Source: Candidatus Obscuribacterales bacterium
Lineage (GTDB): Bacteria; Cyanobacteriota; Vampirovibrionia; Obscuribacterales; Obscuribacteraceae
Reading direction: 5' to 3'
Length of the DNA: 47,167 bases
NCBI GenBank assembly: GCA_020050835.1
Contig: JAGVKB010000057.1
Span: forward strand, 1 to 47,167
Shown in pieces: positions 44,101-47,167 of this stretch. The notes beneath the pieces were generated by a model that saw only the letters and a program-made list of their open reading frames with translations, was not told the DNA's origin and searched no databases. A program made the translations under genes and the position numbers. Position 1 is the first letter of the stretch. Every line of letters begins with the position of its first letter.

Positions 44101-44235
44101 GACTGCAAAATCAGCATTTCCATGAAAAACTCGATATCGGCTTATCGAGCCGATCGGCGTTAAGATCTCCAGTACAGGGCCGACACGTTTACGGTCGGCG
44201 CGAAGAGCAACCAAATCTCCAACTTTGAATGCCAT
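41122..44235 (-). CDS. Second SNF2/RapA-type helicase, first gene of the extended DISARM operon
   Basis: 1037 residues. A small N-terminal beta-rich domain ([20 protein letters not shown]) is followed by [17 protein letters not shown] (Walker A 131-135), [10 protein letters not shown] (DEAH 242-245), [14 protein letters not shown] (motif III), and [23 protein letters not shown]-type motifs near 635-658. A charged coiled coil fills the last 150 residues. It differs from DrmD in its N-terminus, motif I (GVGKT against GLGKT) and RIGRIDR against RNGRIDR, so it is a distant paralogue, not a recent duplicate. The overlap with the GHKL gene implies joint function, perhaps as translocase and gated nuclease. 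Confidence 0.88.
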   Translation of the reverse strand: [1037 protein letters not shown]

Positions 44236-44403
44236 GAGGTTCCATCTTGTGGGGTGTTAACAATATTCCACATGGGCGCTACCAACATCTCTTGACAGCA
44301 GCATTGCAGGCGCGACTGCAAAATGCATGCAGTAAACAAGGAGTTGCTGATAATGCACGAATTGGCTCAGGGGAGACCAGAGCTATATTGGGGCGCCATC
44401 ATG
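44236..44403. other. Leader region of the seven-gene defence operon
   Basis: 168 bases between the J-like gene stop and the first helicase start, both on the minus strand. It must hold the operon promoter unless transcription reads through. I see no consensus -35/-10 pair, no clear terminator and only a weak GGAA before the ATG. Confidence 0.3.
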
Positions 44404-45219
44404 TCATTTCAGTTTGGCTGCACTTGTCGAGCAACTCTTTATGAAAAACTCCAGCACTTCCGTGTTCTTGACCCAGCCGGATGTGTGTCCAGGCTCGAAG
44501 ATGTTAATGGCGAATATGAACCGCTGCGGTAAGACGCCGTTCTGCAGCTCGTCGAACCAAATCCATCCCTTTGTCTTTGCATGATCTTCCAGAGGTGATT
44601 CCGGCTCGGGAAATGAAACCGGAATCGTTTTGCCATTCTGAATCGCATGGTCAAACTCGTAAGATTCGCAGTCATCCCCGTGCTGGAAGCCTTCTGTATC
44701 AATCATCTTGGCGGACGACATTGCGTTCAACGGATAGTCCCAGACATTCTGAAAGAGCAATTCGACCAAAGTGAAGCGTTTGATGTCGCCGCTGTATTTG
44801 CTTTTTAGCGGAACGTTTAGCAACAGCCGGCGAAATGTCAGCGCCATGTATTTGCCCTTCAACGTGAGATCGTTGATGCTATCGAAGGTTTCGAGCACCG
44901 GCGACTCGTCATCAAGTTTTCTTTTGCCGGTTGCCGACTCAATGAGTACTTCTGCTCCGGCCTGCCAATGTTCAGTCTTTGTTCGCTCCATCGTCGGCTC
45001 CGTTTGTTTCTTCTCTTGGGTCTCAGTTCTGGTGATATCGGTAGCGTCATAAGCGGCGGTCAGGAGCAGGCTTGCACGCATTACAAGGTCTTGAAGCTTT
45101 GCGTGGTGCTGTCGGTCCGGATCGAAAAACGCCGTGGCTTGCGCATAGCGGGTGGTAATAGTCTCCGGCGTTGCATCAGGTTCGAGTCCGAGCAACTGTA
45201 GTGCAGTGTCCTTGTTCAT
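44404..45219 (-). CDS. J-domain-like protein with degenerate HPD motif
   Basis: 271 residues from the ATG at 45219; the frame is open 110 codons further but that part looks non-coding. NKDTALQLLGLEPDATPETI, then TRYAQATAFFDPDRQHHAKL, has the shape of a J domain with DPD where DnaJ has HPD, so stimulation of DnaK is doubtful. From about 80 onward (LTLKGKYMALTFRRLLLNVP...) no domain is known to me. It lies directly upstream of the defence operon on the same strand, and divergently from a TPR gene. Confidence 0.62.
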   Translation of the reverse strand: MNKDTALQLLGLEPDATPETITTRYAQATAFFDPDRQHHAKLQDLVMRASLLLTAAYDATDITRTETQEKKQTEPTMERTKTEHWQAGAEVLIESATGKRKLDDESPVLETFDSINDLTLKGKYMALTFRRLLLNVPLKSKYSGDIKRFTLVELLFQNVWDYPLNAMSSAKMIDTEGFQHGDDCESYEFDHAIQNGKTIPVSFPEPESPLEDHAKTKGWIWFDELQNGVLPQRFIFAINIFEPGHTSGWVKNTEVLEFFIKSCSTSAAKLK

Positions 45220-45366
45220 CCTCTCGCGGGCTTCCTGGAAGTTATATGCCCATTGTAATTTGGGTGACTGCAGAATAGGCGCAGCGGGACGGGTTGCCAA
45301 CATGCAGGGACCCGGACTGCGGTCGGGCACAATGTATTGGGACGGAAGAGATTGCAGGTTGATGTC

Positions 45367-45939
45367 ATGCTCTTGACTCGTTATTTCATAGCAGTTGGAG
45401 TTTCCATGTTGTTGCTCGCGGGCGCCTGGGCGAAAGGCACAGGCGATCCGCTGGGCTTCCCTGGCGTCGGCAGCCGCACGGCCTGGGAAGAAGCTTGCAC
45501 GATCAATACACGCGCCACCCAAGAGATGCAGGACGGAAAAAACAAACAAGCGATCACTTTACTGAAGCAGGCGATAGCGAAGTATCCGCAGGAGACTGGC
45601 TTTTATGACAACCTGGGCCAGTGCTATCTTGCCACCGGCGACAGCAAGGCAGCAGAAGCGGCGTACAGGCAAGCGGTGCAACTGTCCGATAAGTACAGCG
45701 TCAAATATCCAGACTCTTACTTAAGCCTGGCGCGGCTTTGCGAGAAGCGGGGCGCCGTGAAAGAGGCGGACGGATTATACAAGAAAGCAACCAAGCTGAA
45801 TGATGCATCGCTAGAAGCATGGCAAGCATACGCTGTCTTTCTTGACTCGCAGCGACGACCGGAGAGTGTGTTCGCCAAAAAGAGAGCCGCAGAGCTTGAG
45901 CAGAGCCACAAGCAGTTTTTGAAACGGCTGGCTAAATGA
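45367..45939 (+). CDS. Exported TPR-repeat protein
   Basis: 190 residues from the ATG at 45367, chosen because MLLTRYFIAVGVSMLLLAGAW is a good signal peptide. Three TPR-type helix pairs follow: KNKQAITLLKQAIAKYPQ, NLGQCYLATGDSKAAEAAYR, and LARLCEKRGAVKEADGLYKK, with the usual G/A-Y-A spacing. It is a scaffold for protein contacts outside the cytoplasm. It is 18 bases ahead of a J-like membrane protein gene on the same strand. Confidence 0.82.
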   Translation: MLLTRYFIAVGVSMLLLAGAWAKGTGDPLGFPGVGSRTAWEEACTINTRATQEMQDGKNKQAITLLKQAIAKYPQETGFYDNLGQCYLATGDSKAAEAAYRQAVQLSDKYSVKYPDSYLSLARLCEKRGAVKEADGLYKKATKLNDASLEAWQAYAVFLDSQRRPESVFAKKRAAELEQSHKQFLKRLAK

Positions 45940-45957
45940 TCTTGATCGGAGGCGTCC

Positions 45958-46956
45958 GTGAATGAAACAGAAAAGACGGCCGCTTACGAGACACTCGGGC
46001 TAAAGCCGGGTGCGAGTGAGGCAGAGGTAAAGGCAGCATACAAGAAGCTGCTTGCGTTCTGGGCTGACGAAGGCGGCCTGAGCGCGCCGCTAAAGAAAAT
46101 CGCAGCCGACATGCGCGCAAAAATTGAACAAGCTCATACAGTTCTGACTTCTACCACCACCGGCACGAGCTCCGGTAGCACCACATCTGGTGGCACCGCT
46201 CCAGGGCCCCAGGGCGCTGGTTCCGGCAAAGGTAAAAACGATCCCTGGGCCTGGGTTTTTGGCATCTTGCTTGTGGTGGCTGGGTTGTTCTGGTACGACG
46301 AAGTTAAAACGGAACACGACAAAAACGAAAGAAACCAACGGGAGAAACAACAAGAGAAGCCGATAGAGACAAAGCCTATCGAGACAAAACCAGTGCCGTC
46401 AGCTCCCCCGGATTATGTGATTCCGTACCTGCACAATGGTGTCAAAGAGCGAGTAGTGAAATGGACAACCGAGGATCTAACAACACCTGGATCAACGCGG
46501 ATCGGCGTGCTTGGTTATGACAATCAAGATCGCCTGGTCAACTATCTGCAGTTCTACAGTCAGGAAAGTTCAAGCTCCTGGAGCTTCTACGATCAGTACG
46601 TAGTGAAAGTTTCCGACGACGGCTTGCAGGTCGGCGTCCAACATTTTCAACCGACGTGGCAATCGGGCTCGATTGTTTTCAAAGATCAACGAAACGTCTC
46701 TGAGGTCGGTGACGTGCTTGTGCAATCGACGGTTTACTACTACCACCTGAAGGGCAACAGGTACTTGCTTGATAGCGTGGTTGTATCAACGCCATTCACC
46801 GAGAACAAAGATGGCTTGCAAATAAAGCGCAGCTCCGACGATCAGATCTTGGAAGTGCTGAGGCAACCCAACGGCAACGTCATAAACATGGAGGCTAACC
46901 GCAGCTCCTTGCCTCACATGTTTGATCTCTGGCGCTTCTTTGGCCAGACACACTGA
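45958..46956 (+). CDS. Membrane protein with N-terminal J-like domain
   Basis: 332 residues from a GTG preceded by GGAGG. TAAYETLGLKPGASEAEVKA...YKKLLAFWADE (8-37) is a J-like segment without HPD, ending in KIEQAHTVL near 55-63. A Thr/Ser/Gly-rich linker (64-94) leads to a transmembrane helix at 97-113 (PWAWVFGILLVVAGLFW), then a Lys/Glu stalk and an exported domain (145-332) rich in Tyr/Trp with no known match. The J-like part would be cytoplasmic. It probably forms a pair with the upstream TPR protein. Confidence 0.75.
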   Translation: MNETEKTAAYETLGLKPGASEAEVKAAYKKLLAFWADEGGLSAPLKKIAADMRAKIEQAHTVLTSTTTGTSSGSTTSGGTAPGPQGAGSGKGKNDPWAWVFGILLVVAGLFWYDEVKTEHDKNERNQREKQQEKPIETKPIETKPVPSAPPDYVIPYLHNGVKERVVKWTTEDLTTPGSTRIGVLGYDNQDRLVNYLQFYSQESSSSWSFYDQYVVKVSDDGLQVGVQHFQPTWQSGSIVFKDQRNVSEVGDVLVQSTVYYYHLKGNRYLLDSVVVSTPFTENKDGLQIKRSSDDQILEVLRQPNGNVINMEANRSSLPHMFDLWRFFGQTH

Positions 46957-46982
46957 GTCCATGCAGGCCGCCTACAGGCCGC

Positions 46983-47131
46983 CCGCATTGATGCTGGGCT
47001 TGCGCCTGCTAGGCTTGCCGCCGGCAGCCTCGGGCGCGCCCTTCCTGGGAGCCGCTCCGGTTCTGTTATCGCGCCGCACGGCTGCAGCGGCTGCCGAATA
47101 GCGGGCGCAAGGGGTCCCAGCGTCAATGCGG
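46983..47131. repeat. Large imperfect inverted repeat, REP-like (type 3)
   Basis: The left end CCGCATTGATGCTGGG and right end CCCAGCGTCAATGCGG are 16-bp inverted arms with one mismatch, with CTTGCGCC/GGGCGCAAG further in. The inward word GGGGTCCC(A/G)GCGTCAA is shared with the element at 20952-21101, so the two are related. It follows the last gene; nothing else is seen up to the window end. Confidence 0.65.
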
Positions 47132-47167
47132 ATATCAAGGGATAGATAGCCGTACAATCATGGAGCG

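Noticed and set aside
44404-45549. 381-codon version of the J-like gene
   Set aside because: The first 110 codons cover the upstream region of the divergent TPR gene and lack protein-like composition; the J-like domain starts at 45219.

Overview
The window reads as a defence-loaded accessory replicon or a plasmid-like island, not ordinary chromosome. It holds an archaeo-eukaryotic-primase (AEP) type replication protein, an iteron-like CATGACA cluster, a parA/ribbon-helix-helix partition pair with flanking repeats, and a single-domain tyrosine recombinase beside a 28-bp site with Xer-type geometry (11+6+11). Base composition is near 50% GC. Signal-peptide TonB_C and TPR proteins, a J-domain-like membrane protein and many small zinc-ribbon proteins would fit a non-photosynthetic cyanobacterial relative (Obscuribacterales/Melainabacteria type). 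That placement is an impression and could not be tested here.

Layout. 1-3 kb: a minus-strand set of small plasmid-type genes (GP88-like protein, zinc-ribbon protein, DUF7007-like protein, ECF-type sigma factor, RHH regulator), interspersed with three copies of an exactly 104-bp REP-doublet/MITE-like element. 3.4-5 kb: an exported TonB_C-domain protein. 5.1-11.6 kb: the replication and partition section, ending in a CheY-like response regulator. 11.7-16 kb: the tyrosine recombinase, its inverted-repeat sites, and a three-gene ABC-three-component (ABC-3C) conflict system (restriction-endonuclease-like protein, middle component, zinc-hook SMC-like ATPase). 16-18 kb: a secreted proteasome-beta-like Ntn hydrolase candidate and two small genes. 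18-23 kb: an AbiE toxin-antitoxin pair, an exported thermonuclease, a fusion of an IS5-type transposase N-terminus to a TIGR04255-like domain, and a Phd/RelE pair. 23.0-44.2 kb: a seven-gene minus-strand block containing a complete class 1 DISARM (drmD, drmMI, drmA, drmB, drmC) preceded by two extra large genes. These are a second SNF2/RapA-type helicase and a 1535-residue GHKL (sacsin/MORC-like) ATPase with a C-terminal HNH-like treble-clef motif. 44.4-47 kb: J-domain-like and TPR proteins and a further REP-like inverted repeat.

How they may work together. Rep, iterons, Par and the recombinase would keep the element; AbiE and Phd/RelE would also stabilise it. ABC-3C, AbiE and the extended DISARM form the anti-phage cargo. 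The two extra DISARM-linked genes overlap each other by ATGA and run into drmD after a 110-bp gap that contains a perfect TATAAT. They look like an attached module that can be co-transcribed with, or separated from, the canonical five genes. I regard this SNF2 + GHKL-HNH + DISARM arrangement as the strongest candidate for an undescribed system. The Ntn hydrolase (Thr51/Asp67/Lys83 spaced exactly like Thr1/Asp17/Lys33 of proteasome beta subunits) is second.
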